The notes: generated by a model not told the origin, from the letters alone. Numbered from the stretch's first letter, positions 1 through 11,572 are shown. The stretch: DNA of 64,000 nt from Ardenticatenaceae bacterium (GCA_020634245.1 JACKCC010000008.1:248001-312000); one strand, 5' to 3'. Translations and numbers: made by a program.

Positions 1-64
1 GCAGTCCAGTTTGCCTAAACCACCGGCAGAAGCACTGTCCGGCGACTCTATGTCGCGGTCAAGA

Positions 65-781
65 TCAGCGCTTGATGATGTCTTTGTATTCATCGGGGAT
101 TTGTCGGCGAAGTTCTTTTTGAGTATCTCGGCGGCCGATTCCATCTTTCTTTCCTTCTTGTCGCCATCTTTCTAAAATGGCCAAAATGTAGCGCCAGTTG
201 CGGGCGTTGTTTTCTACGGCGAGTTGAATCGCTTCTTCCACCCAACGCAGCGGATAGGTTTGTTCGGCATCGCGCAGTTCGTCGGCGATGAGCGGGGTCA
301 GGGGGCCGATATTTTGCTCGTACAGGATAAAGATATTCGGCCGTTCCACTAGCAGCGTAATCGGTTCATCCTCGTCCGGGTTGGGCCGCCACTCTCCTTT
401 GGTGATGCCCTCAACGGCCGCACGCCCTTTTTCTGTATTGAGGAAGTAGAGATCCATTTTGCCGTCGGCGCTTTCTATGTTGATGTGTAGGAATGTTCCC
501 CGTGCTACTGCCCGTTCCACGCCGTCAAGCAATGCATCTGTCGCCAAATCCATTGTCGGCCCCATCCCTTTGACAAATTCGCCGTCATTCAAAAAGTCGG
601 CCAGACGCAGGTAGCGCACCTGGCCTTCCCGCTGGGTCAATGCCCAAAAGGCGTACAACGTGACCTTGAGTTCGGCCAGGTTGTCAATGTTGGGCAGCAA
701 ATCGCTAAAGAATAGGTTGGGAACCTGGGTCAGTCGCAGTTTGCCTGCAGGAAAACCTGAGAAGCCTTTCATGACAGTCAT
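65..781 (-). CDS. DnaD-domain replication protein
   Basis: This 238-residue protein lies directly downstream of dnaB on the same strand, so a role in replication initiation or helicase loading is likely. Residues about 150-212 match the DnaD/DnaB_2 fold: a hydrophobic N-terminus FILYEQNIGPLTP followed by helices ending NNARNWRYILAILERW. The first 100 residues look like a winged-helix region. A basic tail (KKELRRQ-like, residues 220-238) could contact DNA. Two starts are possible, at 781 and at 772 (second Met); neither has a clear ribosome binding site, and the first ATG lies inside an 11-bp inverted repeat. Chloroflexota commonly carry such DnaD-like proteins; loading activity here is inferred. 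Confidence 0.8.
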   Translation of the reverse strand: MTVMKGFSGFPAGKLRLTQVPNLFFSDLLPNIDNLAELKVTLYAFWALTQREGQVRYLRLADFLNDGEFVKGMGPTMDLATDALLDGVERAVARGTFLHINIESADGKMDLYFLNTEKGRAAVEGITKGEWRPNPDEDEPITLLVERPNIFILYEQNIGPLTPLIADELRDAEQTYPLRWVEEAIQLAVENNARNWRYILAILERWRQEGKKDGIGRRDTQKELRRQIPDEYKDIIKR

Positions 782-822
782 GCGTCATTTTGTCATGCAT
801 CATTGACGAACGACGCATGACT
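776..822. repeat. Inverted repeat between dnaB and dnaD-like gene
   Basis: Perfect 11-bp arms at 776-786 and 812-822 (AGTCATGCGTC and its complement) surround a 25-nt loop. The left arm overlaps the start codon of the dnaD-like gene on the minus strand, so the RNA hairpin could mask that start. There is no T-run, so it is not a typical terminator. Confidence 0.6.
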
Positions 823-828
823 TATGAG

Positions 829-2169
829 TTACAAATTAATTTCTTGCCTTTGTAAATTCCTGAACGTGGCCAATTTGCCATGCCAGTACAAATCGACGGT
901 GCCGGTGGGGCCATTCCGGTGTTTGGCGATGTTGAGTTCGGCGATATTGGGGCGCTCGGTGGTGTCGGGGTTGTAATATTCATCACGGTAGATGAACATA
1001 ACAATGTCGGCATCCTGCTCAATACTACCAGAATCGCGCAGGTCGGAGAGCAACGGCCGTTTATCCTGACGCTGCTCCACGGCCCGACTCAACTGGGCTG
1101 CCGCCAAAACCGGCACATCCAGCTCGCGGGCCAGCCCTTTCAACGAGCGCGAAATCTCACTGATTTCCATCACCCGATTATTCGTCGAACGTTCCGCCTG
1201 CATGAGCTGCAAATAATCAATCATGATCAAATCCAGCCCGTGCTCCGCATAAAGACGACGGCATTTGGTGCGCAGCTGCATCGGCGTAATGGACGGCGTA
1301 TCATCAATAAAAATGCGCGTCTCTGACAACCGGCCCACCGCTTCCATAAAAATAGGCCATTCGTGATCGTGCAGGTCGCCACGCCGCAGCCGCTGCGAAT
1401 CAATACGCGTTTCGGCGGCAATCATGCGCTGCACCAACTGTTCGCCCGACATTTCCAGGTTGAACATGGCAATGCGTTTACCGTATTTGATAGCGGCCGT
1501 TAGCGTAATCGCCATTTGTAAAGCAGTCTTCCCCATACCCGGCCGCGCCGCCACAATCAGCAAGTCTGACTTGTTCAGCCCACCCAGCAGCCGATCCAGA
1601 TCAACAAAACCCGTCGGCACACCAATCACATCTTCGCCACGTGCATTTAGCTCTTCAATTCGCTCCAAATAGTCGCGGGCAATCTGCTTGATGGGAACCA
1701 AATCGCGCGTTGTGCGCTCTTCGCTGATGCTGAACAACGCCTGCTCCGCCCGGTCAATAACCACGTTAACATCTTCCGCCTCATCATACGCCATATTAGC
1801 AATGGTGCCGGCGGCAGAAATCATTTTACGCCGGATAGAAGCCGCTTCCACCAATTTACCGTAGCTTCGGGCATTGATGGAAGTGGGGACAGCATTGATC
1901 AAGCCAATGATATACCCTTCACCGCCAGCCTCCTCCAACTGCTCACGGCGTCGCATTTCTTCAGTCAGTGTGATCAGATCAATGGGTTCACGGCGATCAC
2001 TCAAATCCAGAATCGCTTCGTAAATCCACCGGTTTTGGGCGCGGTAAAAAGCATCGGGACGCAGAAAGTTGCTAACCTCAAAAATAGCATCCGGATCAAT
2101 CAGCAGCGATCCCAGAACCGCTTCTTCAGCTTCAACACTATGCGGGGGAAGACGTTCAATCGTACTCAT
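829..2169 (-). CDS. dnaB: Replicative DNA helicase DnaB
   Basis: Hexameric 5'-3' replicative helicase of 446 residues, the normal length. The N-terminal DnaB domain starts IERLPPHSVEAEEAVLGSLLID (residues 3-24) and covers about 110 residues. The RecA-like C-terminal domain has the Walker A stretch ARPGMGKTALQ near residue 210, the Walker B stretch DLIMIDYLQLM, and the H4-type segment LSDLRDSGSIEQDADIVMFIYRD near the C-terminus. No intein is present. It is followed by a DnaD-like gene on the same strand, suggesting a small replication operon. A 14-bp hairpin lies just upstream of the start. Confidence 0.97.
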   Translation of the reverse strand: MSTIERLPPHSVEAEEAVLGSLLIDPDAIFEVSNFLRPDAFYRAQNRWIYEAILDLSDRREPIDLITLTEEMRRREQLEEAGGEGYIIGLINAVPTSINARSYGKLVEAASIRRKMISAAGTIANMAYDEAEDVNVVIDRAEQALFSISEERTTRDLVPIKQIARDYLERIEELNARGEDVIGVPTGFVDLDRLLGGLNKSDLLIVAARPGMGKTALQMAITLTAAIKYGKRIAMFNLEMSGEQLVQRMIAAETRIDSQRLRRGDLHDHEWPIFMEAVGRLSETRIFIDDTPSITPMQLRTKCRRLYAEHGLDLIMIDYLQLMQAERSTNNRVMEISEISRSLKGLARELDVPVLAAAQLSRAVEQRQDKRPLLSDLRDSGSIEQDADIVMFIYRDEYYNPDTTERPNIAELNIAKHRNGPTGTVDLYWHGKLATFRNLQRQEINL

Positions 2170-2187
2170 CAGTCAATATTTAATGTA

Positions 2188-2222
2188 AAACGTGAAACGT
2201 ATGATCACTACGTTTCACGTTT
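2188..2222. repeat. 14-bp perfect hairpin upstream of dnaB
   Basis: Arms 2188-2201 and 2209-2222 are exact complements separated by TGATCAC, itself close to palindromic. The hairpin sits between the bifunctional nuclease gene and dnaB, both on the minus strand. It has no adjacent poly-T tract in either direction, so it may be a dispersed repeat or RNA processing site rather than a terminator. Confidence 0.65.
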
Positions 2223-2267
2223 CTGGTTGTAATTTTAGGCGGAAAAAGATGAATATGGCTTCAATTC

Positions 2268-2777
2268 TTATTCATCATCAAAATCCCCAAGATCAAGGGA
2301 ATCCACAAAATCGGAGAAAGCATCCAAACTGTCCGCAGCCGGTCTGGTTTCAGATGATTCTTGTTCCTGAATATCTTGCTCCGGCAAAATCCCAGCTTCA
2401 TCCATCACATCATCATTGATGAATATGGGCGATTTCACTCGCACTGCCAGAGCGATCGCATCGGATGACCGGCAGTCGACTTCGCGCAGTTCTCCGTTAA
2501 TGTCAACAAAAAGACTGGCATAAAAAACGCCATCATTTAAGGCCTTGATTAAGACGTGTGACACTTTACCGCCCATTTCCAATATGACATTTTTGAGCAG
2601 GTCATGGGTGACAGGGCGCGCAACCTTAACATCTTGCAGTTCAATGGTGATAGCATCGGCTTCACAAGGACCAATCCAAATAGGTAGCTGGCGCTCGCTA
2701 TCCATTTCTTTTAGCATCACAATACGATGTTGTGAAACAAGACTAATTCGAATGCTGTCTATAATCACCTCGATCAT
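2268..2777 (-). CDS. Bifunctional nuclease (BFN/DUF151) domain protein
   Basis: A 169-residue protein with a full BFN (DUF151) domain over residues 1-130: V-E-(I)-DSIRISL start, LPIWIGPCEADAITIEL at about 31-47, and DCRSSDAIALAVRVKSPIFIND at about 100-121. Plant and bacterial family members have been linked to nuclease activity on RNA and DNA; the physiological role in bacteria is poorly known. Residues 131-169 form an acidic tail rich in Asp, Glu and Ser. It precedes dnaB on the same strand with a 98-nt gap. Confidence 0.9.
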   Translation of the reverse strand: MIEVIIDSIRISLVSQHRIVMLKEMDSERQLPIWIGPCEADAITIELQDVKVARPVTHDLLKNVILEMGGKVSHVLIKALNDGVFYASLFVDINGELREVDCRSSDAIALAVRVKSPIFINDDVMDEAGILPEQDIQEQESSETRPAADSLDAFSDFVDSLDLGDFDDE

Positions 2778-3086
2778 GTGCGACCTCGCTAAATAGTGGT
2801 CTTGACGTTTTGCTCTATCAGCCAGTCAAAGATCCATTTTTTGTGGGAAGCTTATGCTGGCATTGTAGCATAAAAGTAAAAATGCTTCACATTAATCAGT
2901 GAATTTTAGGTTTTTAGGTACTTGTTCAGGTCGTCGCCTTAGTTTGCCGAAGGTAGATGGGCATCAACAGACTCTGATAGGCTCAGCCTACAGCAATAGG
3001 ACTCTGGTGTTTTTTGATTTCTTTTCTGGTAGGAAGTTCCGCAAACGCCCTTACCTCTCGACTAAAATTTGCCAGACACCCGTTCC
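2778..3086. other. Intergenic region with no recognised gene
   Basis: About 310 bases separate the BFN gene start from the end of the peptidase-MA-like lipoprotein gene, both on the minus strand. I see only short unsupported open frames. It should hold the promoter of the BFN-dnaB-dnaD group, but I could not pick a convincing -35/-10 pair. No HIP-like ACGGCCGT motif occurs here. Confidence 0.5.
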
Positions 3087-4835
3087 TTAATTGGCCAACA
3101 GCCATTCGTGATTTTGCATTGTCAAGGTTAGCCGGGTCAACAGGGTAGAATTGGCTTCTGTAACCCATACATCTGCTTGTTCACCAGACAAATTAACTCG
3201 TTGTACCTGGTAATTTTTACTGAGGGCTACGTGGACAATATTGCGGTAATTCTCGGCCAATGGGTCCTGGAAACTGCCGTTTGTAGCCAGGACGCGATTG
3301 ACGCTATCCAGGATGACACTGGCTCGATTGAAGTCGCCGTCCAGTATGTTTTGGCCAGCAGCTTGTAACATAACTTCTAAAGTGACGTTTATTTCGGCCT
3401 CAGGATGGCGGGTCAGGTCGGCCGGCGTGCCTGTCTGACGGACTTCGCTGGGATAGGGCAGCCAGGCCGTGAGGAAGTAAGCAGCGGGATCATATTGTTG
3501 TTGGTAGGTACGCATGGTGTCGTACAAGTAGAGGGTGGTTTCTAAATCGGAGACAACTGCCTCATCCCACGGCAGTCCGTTTAAATATGCTAACCATTCT
3601 GCCTCTATTTGGGCCAGGGTCTGATTGTAATAAATTTGCAGGTTCATATCGACGGCTTGTGCCGGTGTGGCGGCATCGTCGATTGTCGCACTGCTGTAGA
3701 AGTCGCGGAACCGGGTCCAGCCAAAGTTGTCAACTAAATACTTAACAAACGAGGCAGCTTGCAGATAGCCAATTTCGTGCTGAACCGGGTAAAAATCATT
3801 AATGAGATCATTTAATGGAACGGACCGATCCAATTCCAAAAGGGCAGCCGCACGCTGATCGATATCTTCGGGTTTGTAATGGCCGTCACTGGCCCAAACA
3901 GCCACTCCTTCGGCCAGGAAAGAGATGCGCTGGGGAGCAAACTGCTGGTCAAGCAGGTGAACCAATTCATGCACCAGGATCTGGTGCAGCTCAATACCAG
4001 CATAATCTCGATCTAAATAGGAGACTACGAGTTCAGAGCCGGCATAACCGCCCTGCCCAATAACCCGGTCAATAAAGTAAATATCGAGCGTTCTTTGAGG
4101 TGTTTCATTCAGGCGGTTGGCTGCCTGCTGCACGGCCGTTTCCACTTCCACTAACAATTCTGGCAAGTCACGATATGCGGCCGTACCGCTAACCACATGA
4201 ACCCGGCAGCAGTTCGTTTCCGCCATGACCCAGGTGGCATTGGCTTCTGCCAGCGGCAGTTGGCCGCGATCATACACTACAATCGGAAATGAAATCTGGT
4301 TATTGTTAGGATTTTCGTCGCCAATTTGAATGGTGTCATTCAGGTCCAAAAAAACCTGCACTTGATGCGAGCCGGCCCGATTGGACGTTTCCCAGGCCCA
4401 TTTGACCAGACCATATGGGCTTTGATCTAAATCGCGATCGTTCAGGACACTGCTGCCGACTTCCAGACCATCTACAAACACTGTAATGGTTACATCATCT
4501 GGATTGACAGTGGGGGGAATGTACGGCCGTACCTGGAATGAAACCTTGTCACCCGTATAAATTTGCGGGGCCGGATAGATAAAAACGCTATCTCCAGTAA
4601 TGGACAGGTCTGGCGGTAGTGGTGTAGGAACCGGTGTGGGTAGAACGGCCGTTACCGCTGGTTCAGGCATAACGGTCGGAACAGGTGACGCGGGTAAATC
4701 TGTTGGCACGGCCGTGCTCTCAACCGGAGCCTGTGTTAGTGTCGGCGTAGTCCCAACCCCCACAACCGAATTGCAGCCAACCAACAATAAAAACGCTAAC
4801 AAAAAAATTGCATGACGCTTATACATAAACACCAA
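3087..4835 (-). CDS. Secreted lipoprotein with peptidase MA-like domain
   Basis: A 582-residue protein. A signal peptide ends at a lipobox LLLVGC (Cys21), so it is predicted to be lipid-anchored outside the membrane. Residues about 25-75 are a Pro/Thr/Val-rich linker. A beta-rich region of CARDB type follows. The gluzincin motif VHELVHLLDQ (His at about residue 288) with the downstream Glu of FLAEGVAVW gives an HExxH...E zinc site as in the MA clan. The C-terminal 100 residues resemble a cystatin/NTF2-like fold. The second Met (4826) is an equally good start. Substrate unknown. Confidence 0.8.
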   Translation of the reverse strand: MVFMYKRHAIFLLAFLLLVGCNSVVGVGTTPTLTQAPVESTAVPTDLPASPVPTVMPEPAVTAVLPTPVPTPLPPDLSITGDSVFIYPAPQIYTGDKVSFQVRPYIPPTVNPDDVTITVFVDGLEVGSSVLNDRDLDQSPYGLVKWAWETSNRAGSHQVQVFLDLNDTIQIGDENPNNNQISFPIVVYDRGQLPLAEANATWVMAETNCCRVHVVSGTAAYRDLPELLVEVETAVQQAANRLNETPQRTLDIYFIDRVIGQGGYAGSELVVSYLDRDYAGIELHQILVHELVHLLDQQFAPQRISFLAEGVAVWASDGHYKPEDIDQRAAALLELDRSVPLNDLINDFYPVQHEIGYLQAASFVKYLVDNFGWTRFRDFYSSATIDDAATPAQAVDMNLQIYYNQTLAQIEAEWLAYLNGLPWDEAVVSDLETTLYLYDTMRTYQQQYDPAAYFLTAWLPYPSEVRQTGTPADLTRHPEAEINVTLEVMLQAAGQNILDGDFNRASVILDSVNRVLATNGSFQDPLAENYRNIVHVALSKNYQVQRVNLSGEQADVWVTEANSTLLTRLTLTMQNHEWLLAN

Positions 4836-5094
4836 TACCTGATTTCAATTTCCTGTTACAAAGTCGCTGGCGGTGATGAACCTTCATAATTATACCGTTG
4901 TTTGCCAGACGAACCCTTAAACTCCCATGAATTGTAAACCAGTTTACACCCTATTGCTTTGATCAGGGCATTTAGGGTATCCTATGGACTAGCGTTTCAT
5001 AGGTATTGGTCGCACAAAATGCCTTAGTAGTGGGCTGTAGTGCATTGTAGAAACAGACGGCTGGGGAAACGGCCGTTTGGCTTAGAGGGATGCT

Positions 5095-6894
5095 ATGCTT
5101 AATCTACCTGTACCACCAAAAACACGTATTTCACGTCAGTTAACCTGCGTCAGTTGCCACGAACAATTCACCATTGCCGAAGATACTCCTGTACATAACG
5201 GGTCGCCAAGCGAAAACTGGCAAATGCCAAATAACATGTATCCCGATGTGAAGCTGCGCTATGAACCAGACCGTTCACAGCGCCCGGTCACACCAGAGGC
5301 ATTTGCCATCCCCGGCCCCAATGCCGATGATTATCGGCCGTGGGATAACAACCTCCATCCGATCAATTGCCCGCGCTGCGGTGCCGATAACCGCAACTGG
5401 CTGCACATCCTCAATCCGTCCCTTGATATCGATGTTGAAAACTTAAACCGAAGAATTCAGAACTATTTACCGCCCTTTCAATTACGCATCATCGGCATTG
5501 CAATAGTGTTTTTAGCATCCGTATTGTTTATCTTCAATAATATTTGGCTAAAACCACAAAATATATGGTTCGAAATCACCAATGTAACTATTATTTTCCT
5601 AATACTTTCACTGCCATTTTGGTTTGCGCCTGCCACCACCATCGTCAAAATACAGTATGGCATGAGGAAATTCGGCATTGCGACCGGGGCAGTCATTTTC
5701 ACAGCCATCTTCATGTTTATGGTCGCCCACTTCCATTTCCAATGGGGTACGAAAACGGTACGCAGCCTCATTATGGTAGCCGCCGTCGGTCTGGCTGGCA
5801 TTATGACCACCCGACAAATGCTGTCCACCTGGCTGGCCCAACGCGAATATGGTTATTTCACCAAAATCGTCCCCCCTACATCCTTGAGTCAGAGAATTTC
5901 ACCGCCGTTAAAAGTATGGCTCATCTTTACAACGCTGTATTTAATCATCATTCCCGTCCTGTTTTATGTGATTTTCCCCAGCGGTTTTTATTTGCTGACC
6001 ACGCTGGGAAAACCCAAGCCGCCAGAACCTGCGGTAACCCTGCAACAACGCGTCAATAACATCCTGGGAGAATTGGAATTGGTCCTGATTCAAGCACCGC
6101 CGGGAACCATCGAGCCTGCGGCCGAAGCAATTGATGATCTGGTTACGTTTTCGGCCAGTGTTCCCATGCCTGTTGACGCTCTCGACAACTTAACGCTAGA
6201 GCAAAGAGCAAATGTTGTTCTTTCGTGGACAAACGATCTCCTTAAAACTGCCTCGGAGGAAGACAAACAATCCATTCACAGTGCCATTACCAATCTGGAA
6301 TCATTTATCGCAGCAGCTAACCTGGACACGGCCGTATCCGACCCAACAACCACACCAACTACCGTCCAAACCGAACAGCCTCCCTGGGAAAATTTAGACA
6401 AAGAATTCTTTGATGCCTGGTTCACATATGTCCTGGCTGCCAGCATTGCCTCGCTGGCCTTCTCATTAGCGGCTGTTGGCGGGTATGTGCGCCGCATCAA
6501 TTTGCAGCTGCCACTGCCCATCTACCACAGCCTGGCCAACATGACCCGCGTTGTTGTTTGGGAAGCCAAAAGAGCTTTGGAAATAGGAGATGAAGTGCAG
6601 CAAATGCAGTGGACGGCCGTTCAGCGCAACAATTTAGGCGGCATTGATTTACTGGGCCTCTACCGCGACAATCATCCTCTGGACCCTAAAAAAGACCTGC
6701 TAACGACCAGAATCCTGGCCCAACATTACACAATCAAGTCGGACAAATGGGGAAAAATCGTCGAAGCCGAGATTAAGGCTGTCCGAGTCTGGCCGCAGCC
6801 AGGGCATTTCCAGTTAAAGGAAGAAGAAGTGCCTTTAGGAGACCAATTATTTAGCGCAGCAGCAACTCGCGCGGCAGAACGGGCACGGCCGTAA
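5095..6894 (+). CDS. Zinc-ribbon multi-pass membrane protein of unknown function
   Basis: 599 residues, family not recognised. Two CxxC pairs (CVSC near residue 18 and CPRC near 100) likely form an N-terminal zinc ribbon; the CVSCH string fits CxxCH, but the N-terminus lacks a signal peptide, so haem binding is unlikely. Five hydrophobic segments occupy about residues 128-310. A soluble, helix-rich stretch (about 320-440) contains a Thr/Pro linker, and a sixth segment (about 447-470) is followed by a C-terminal cytoplasmic-looking domain. It stands alone, divergent from the lipoprotein at 3087-4835. The start at 5095 has only a weak purine-rich site (AGAGGGATGCT). Confidence 0.6.
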   Translation: MLNLPVPPKTRISRQLTCVSCHEQFTIAEDTPVHNGSPSENWQMPNNMYPDVKLRYEPDRSQRPVTPEAFAIPGPNADDYRPWDNNLHPINCPRCGADNRNWLHILNPSLDIDVENLNRRIQNYLPPFQLRIIGIAIVFLASVLFIFNNIWLKPQNIWFEITNVTIIFLILSLPFWFAPATTIVKIQYGMRKFGIATGAVIFTAIFMFMVAHFHFQWGTKTVRSLIMVAAVGLAGIMTTRQMLSTWLAQREYGYFTKIVPPTSLSQRISPPLKVWLIFTTLYLIIIPVLFYVIFPSGFYLLTTLGKPKPPEPAVTLQQRVNNILGELELVLIQAPPGTIEPAAEAIDDLVTFSASVPMPVDALDNLTLEQRANVVLSWTNDLLKTASEEDKQSIHSAITNLESFIAAANLDTAVSDPTTTPTTVQTEQPPWENLDKEFFDAWFTYVLAASIASLAFSLAAVGGYVRRINLQLPLPIYHSLANMTRVVVWEAKRALEIGDEVQQMQWTAVQRNNLGGIDLLGLYRDNHPLDPKKDLLTTRILAQHYTIKSDKWGKIVEAEIKAVRVWPQPGHFQLKEEEVPLGDQLFSAAATRAAERARP

Positions 6895-6967
6895 CCATCC
6901 CTACCCCGCCATTCGTAATAAATTCACCTGACATTTGTCATATATTTTCCTCATCCAGCCTGATTAG

Positions 6968-9310
<2,343 letters not shown>

Positions 9311-9352
9311 TCCACAGATTTCGCCAATTAGGCAGATTTTTGCGGTTATTGG

Positions 9353-9388
9353 GAGCGAGATGGGAAATCCCGTCTCGCTCTTTTTATA
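9353..9388 (+). terminator. Rho-independent terminator after icd
   Basis: A 12-bp stem (arms 9353-9364 and 9369-9380, one G-U pair) with an AAAT loop runs straight into TTTTTAT. It ends icd transcription and, since it overlaps the longer possible thiD start at 9360, it supports the later thiD start at 9405. Confidence 0.9.
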
Positions 9389-9404
9389 CACAGGTGTGCT
9401 GTTT

Positions 9405-10202
9405 ATGAATGAGCCGGTAAAGGTATTGACGATTGCAGGGTCGGACAGCGGCGGGGCAGCCGGGTTGCAGGCGGATTTGAAGACGTGGGCAGCGCTGGGC
9501 ATGTACGGGATGAGTGTGGTGAGTGTGGTGACGGCGCAAAATAGCATGGCGGTAACGGCCGTTCACCCCCTGCCCCTTGATTTTGTCGCCGCCGAACTGG
9601 ATGCGGTTCTGACCGATTATGGCGCGGCAGCAGTCAAAACCGGCTTTTTAGGCCGGGTTGACCTCATCCAAACCATCGCCGCTAAACTTAGCCTGTATCA
9701 GTTATGCAACATCGTCATTGATCCGGTCCTGGTCAACCACAAAGGGCAGGCGATGTTTTCGCCAGAAGTGACGCAAGCTTATATCGATCATCTCCTGCCA
9801 TTGGCCGATTTGATCACCCCCAACCGGCGCGAGGCGGAACTACTGACTGGGCTGTCAGTGCAAAGTGTGATGGAAATGGAAACGGCCGTTATCCATCTCC
9901 ACGCCTTCGGTCCCAAATACGTTCTGCTCAAAGGCGGACGCGATGGGGATGAACTGGTTGACTTGTTTTATGACGGAACGGCCGTCACCCAATTCCGTTC
10001 ACCCCGTATCGACACCATCAATACACATGGCAGCGGCGATACCCTGTCGGCCGCAGTGTGTGCTTTTCTGGCGCAGGGAATGGGGATGGAAACGGCCGTT
10101 TATAAGGCCCATCAATTCACCCACCAAGCTATCCAACGCGCCGCCTCCTGGCAGCTTGGCCACGGCCACGGCCCTGTCGCCCCCTATAAACCACAGCACT
10201 GA
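9405..10202 (+). CDS. thiD: Hydroxymethylpyrimidine/phosphomethylpyrimidine kinase
   Basis: ThiD phosphorylates HMP and then HMP-P in thiamine diphosphate synthesis. The 265-residue product opens VKVLTIAGSDSGGAAGLQADLKT, the substrate-binding stretch of the family, and carries the ribokinase-type anion hole HGSGDTLSAAVCAFLA near residue 208. The upstream Met at 9360 lies inside the icd terminator, so 9405 is chosen. No other thi gene is adjacent and no THI-box riboswitch is visible. Four ACGGCCGT palindromes fall inside this gene, an unusually high density. Confidence 0.93.
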   Translation: MNEPVKVLTIAGSDSGGAAGLQADLKTWAALGMYGMSVVSVVTAQNSMAVTAVHPLPLDFVAAELDAVLTDYGAAAVKTGFLGRVDLIQTIAAKLSLYQLCNIVIDPVLVNHKGQAMFSPEVTQAYIDHLLPLADLITPNRREAELLTGLSVQSVMEMETAVIHLHAFGPKYVLLKGGRDGDELVDLFYDGTAVTQFRSPRIDTINTHGSGDTLSAAVCAFLAQGMGMETAVYKAHQFTHQAIQRAASWQLGHGHGPVAPYKPQH

Positions 10203-10272
10203 TCACACATGGTCCCACCACTCGACCGCCTTGCAAATTTGCCACTCTACTACTTTTCCCCCTTTTGTCTCC

Positions 10273-10301
10273 TTGCAACTTCACCAATTGCCACATATAA
10301 T
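10273..10301 (+). promoter_or_regulatory. Promoter of the GbsR-type regulator gene
   Basis: TTGCAA (10273-10278), a 17-bp spacer and TATAAT (10296-10301) form a near-consensus sigma-70 promoter. The predicted transcription start, about 10308, abuts the palindrome at 10309-10324. Confidence 0.75.
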
Positions 10302-10308
10302 TTGTACA

Positions 10309-10324
10309 TTCAAAACGTTTTGAA
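10309..10324. promoter_or_regulatory. 16-bp palindromic operator, probably autoregulatory
   Basis: TTCAAAACGTTTTGAA is a perfect 16-bp palindrome placed from about +1 to +16 of the promoter and 15 bp before the start of a winged-helix regulator gene. Position and symmetry fit a repressor dimer site. Autoregulation is inferred. Confidence 0.65.
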
Positions 10325-10338
10325 CACAGGGGATTGCT

Positions 10339-10875
10339 ATGCACGAAAACTTAGTTGCAGTCAATGAAAGTACCGTTTCTGGGATGGGTCGGCTGGCCCG
10401 TTTCTTTGGATTTGGCGAAGTGATGGGGCGGTTGTATGGCACCCTTTTGCTAAATCCCGAACCTCTTTCGCTCGATGACCTGGCCGATGGCTTGGAGATC
10501 AGCAAAGGATCGGTTAGCATGAACATGCGGGCGCTGGAACGCTGGGGTATGGCCAAAGAGGTTTGGATGCGCGGCGAACGCAAAAAATATTACAAGGCCG
10601 AATCGGAGATGTGGCAGGTAATCCGTAACGTCCTGGGCAGCCGCGAACGGCGCGAGGTTGATCTGGCGCTGCACGTCCTGGGTGACAGTGTGGAAAAGCT
10701 GCAAAAAGCCGAGGGGGAGTTGACACCTGAAGAAAAAGAACTGGCCAAATATTACCTGGAACGGATTGCCGATTTGCAAAGCTTTTTCCAATTTGCCCAG
10801 ATTGCCCTGGAAACAGTCCTGGGCGGCGTAGAAAACCTCGACTTTGAGGCCGTGACCAAGATTGAAATCGGGTAA
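10339..10875 (+). CDS. GbsR/MarR-family transcriptional regulator
   Basis: A 178-residue winged-helix protein of the GbsR branch of MarR-like regulators. The segment GEVMGRLYGTLLLNPEPLSLDDLADGLEISKGSVSMNMRALERWGMAKEVWMRGERKKYYKAE (about 28-92) is the typical GbsR winged helix with Lys-Gly-Ser-Val-Ser recognition helix, followed by a long helical dimerisation region. GbsR of Bacillus senses choline and controls glycine betaine synthesis; others of the family control unrelated transporters. Ribosome site GGGGATTGCT is weak. No target gene is adjacent, but the window carries an MttB-type gene cluster 24 kb away, so a methylamine link is possible but unproven. Confidence 0.85.
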   Translation: MHENLVAVNESTVSGMGRLARFFGFGEVMGRLYGTLLLNPEPLSLDDLADGLEISKGSVSMNMRALERWGMAKEVWMRGERKKYYKAESEMWQVIRNVLGSRERREVDLALHVLGDSVEKLQKAEGELTPEEKELAKYYLERIADLQSFFQFAQIALETVLGGVENLDFEAVTKIEIG

Positions 10876-10984
10876 GAGAAAATCGTACGTCATGGTTTCA
10901 TCCGTCACCAGGTCTATGACGAAATGACACATGAAGCTATGACGTATGAACACCCATCCTCACTTTATTCACCAGGAAATCATT

Positions 10985-11518
10985 ATGAAAATTGCTGTTG
11001 GTTCCACCAACCCGGTCAAAGTTGAAGCCGTACGCACGATGGCCCAACGAGTCTGGCCCAAAATTGAAGTGGTGGCTGTCGATGTGCCCTCTGGTGTCAG
11101 CGCCATGCCAATGAGCGATGAAGAGGCGCTGGACGGCGCGCGCAATCGGGCACGAGCAGCACGGCAAGCCGCATCTGCCGATTTGGGTGTGGGCCTGGAA
11201 GGCGGCGTCCATCCAGAGCCGTTCGGGTTGGCACTGCATGGCTGGGTGGTGATTACGGATGGCAACGGCCGTGAAGGCATTGGTGGCGGCGCGCGGTTAC
11301 CCCTGCCCCCGGCCATCGCCCAACGCGTTTTAGCCGGTGAAGAACTGGGTGATGTCATGGACGACATCCTCGATGACCATAACGTCAAACAAAAAGGGGG
11401 CGCGGTTGGCGCACTGACGGCCGGCCTGGTCATGCGTCAGGAAACCTTCGCCGTTGCCGTGGCCTATGCACTTTCACCGTTCATCGTGCCGGAACTACAT
11501 GGTACAGCAGCGAAGTGA
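10985..11518 (+). CDS. Inosine/xanthosine triphosphatase (DUF84, YjjX-like)
   Basis: A 177-residue house-cleaning nucleotidase of the DUF84/YjjX family that removes ITP and XTP. It begins MKIAVGSTNPVKVEAV, the family's N-terminal signature, and contains SAMPMSDEEALDGARNRARAA and the VGLEGGV stretch expected at the active site. The start at 10985 is preferred over 10946 because AGGA lies 8-9 bp upstream and the family begins with this strand. The preceding 100 bp holds a long imperfect inverted repeat (TACGTCAT...ATGACGTA, about 10885-10944). Confidence 0.88.
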   Translation: MKIAVGSTNPVKVEAVRTMAQRVWPKIEVVAVDVPSGVSAMPMSDEEALDGARNRARAARQAASADLGVGLEGGVHPEPFGLALHGWVVITDGNGREGIGGGARLPLPPAIAQRVLAGEELGDVMDDILDDHNVKQKGGAVGALTAGLVMRQETFAVAVAYALSPFIVPELHGTAAK

Positions 11519-11559
11519 CGCGGATATATTTGTCGTTCGCCCGCCTAGCTCATCCGTGC

Positions 11560-11565
11560 TACAAT
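11560..11565 (+). promoter_or_regulatory. -10 box of the restriction-modification unit
   Basis: TACAAT ends 7 bp before the methyltransferase ATG, so transcription would start at or next to the start codon and give a leaderless mRNA. No good -35 hexamer is seen at 17 bp. Confidence 0.45.
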
Positions 11566-11572
11566 TTGGTTT

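Noticed and set aside
5095..5200. CxxCH string as a c-type haem site in the zinc-ribbon membrane protein
   Set aside because: No signal peptide precedes it, and a second CxxC (CPRC) makes a cytoplasmic zinc ribbon more likely.
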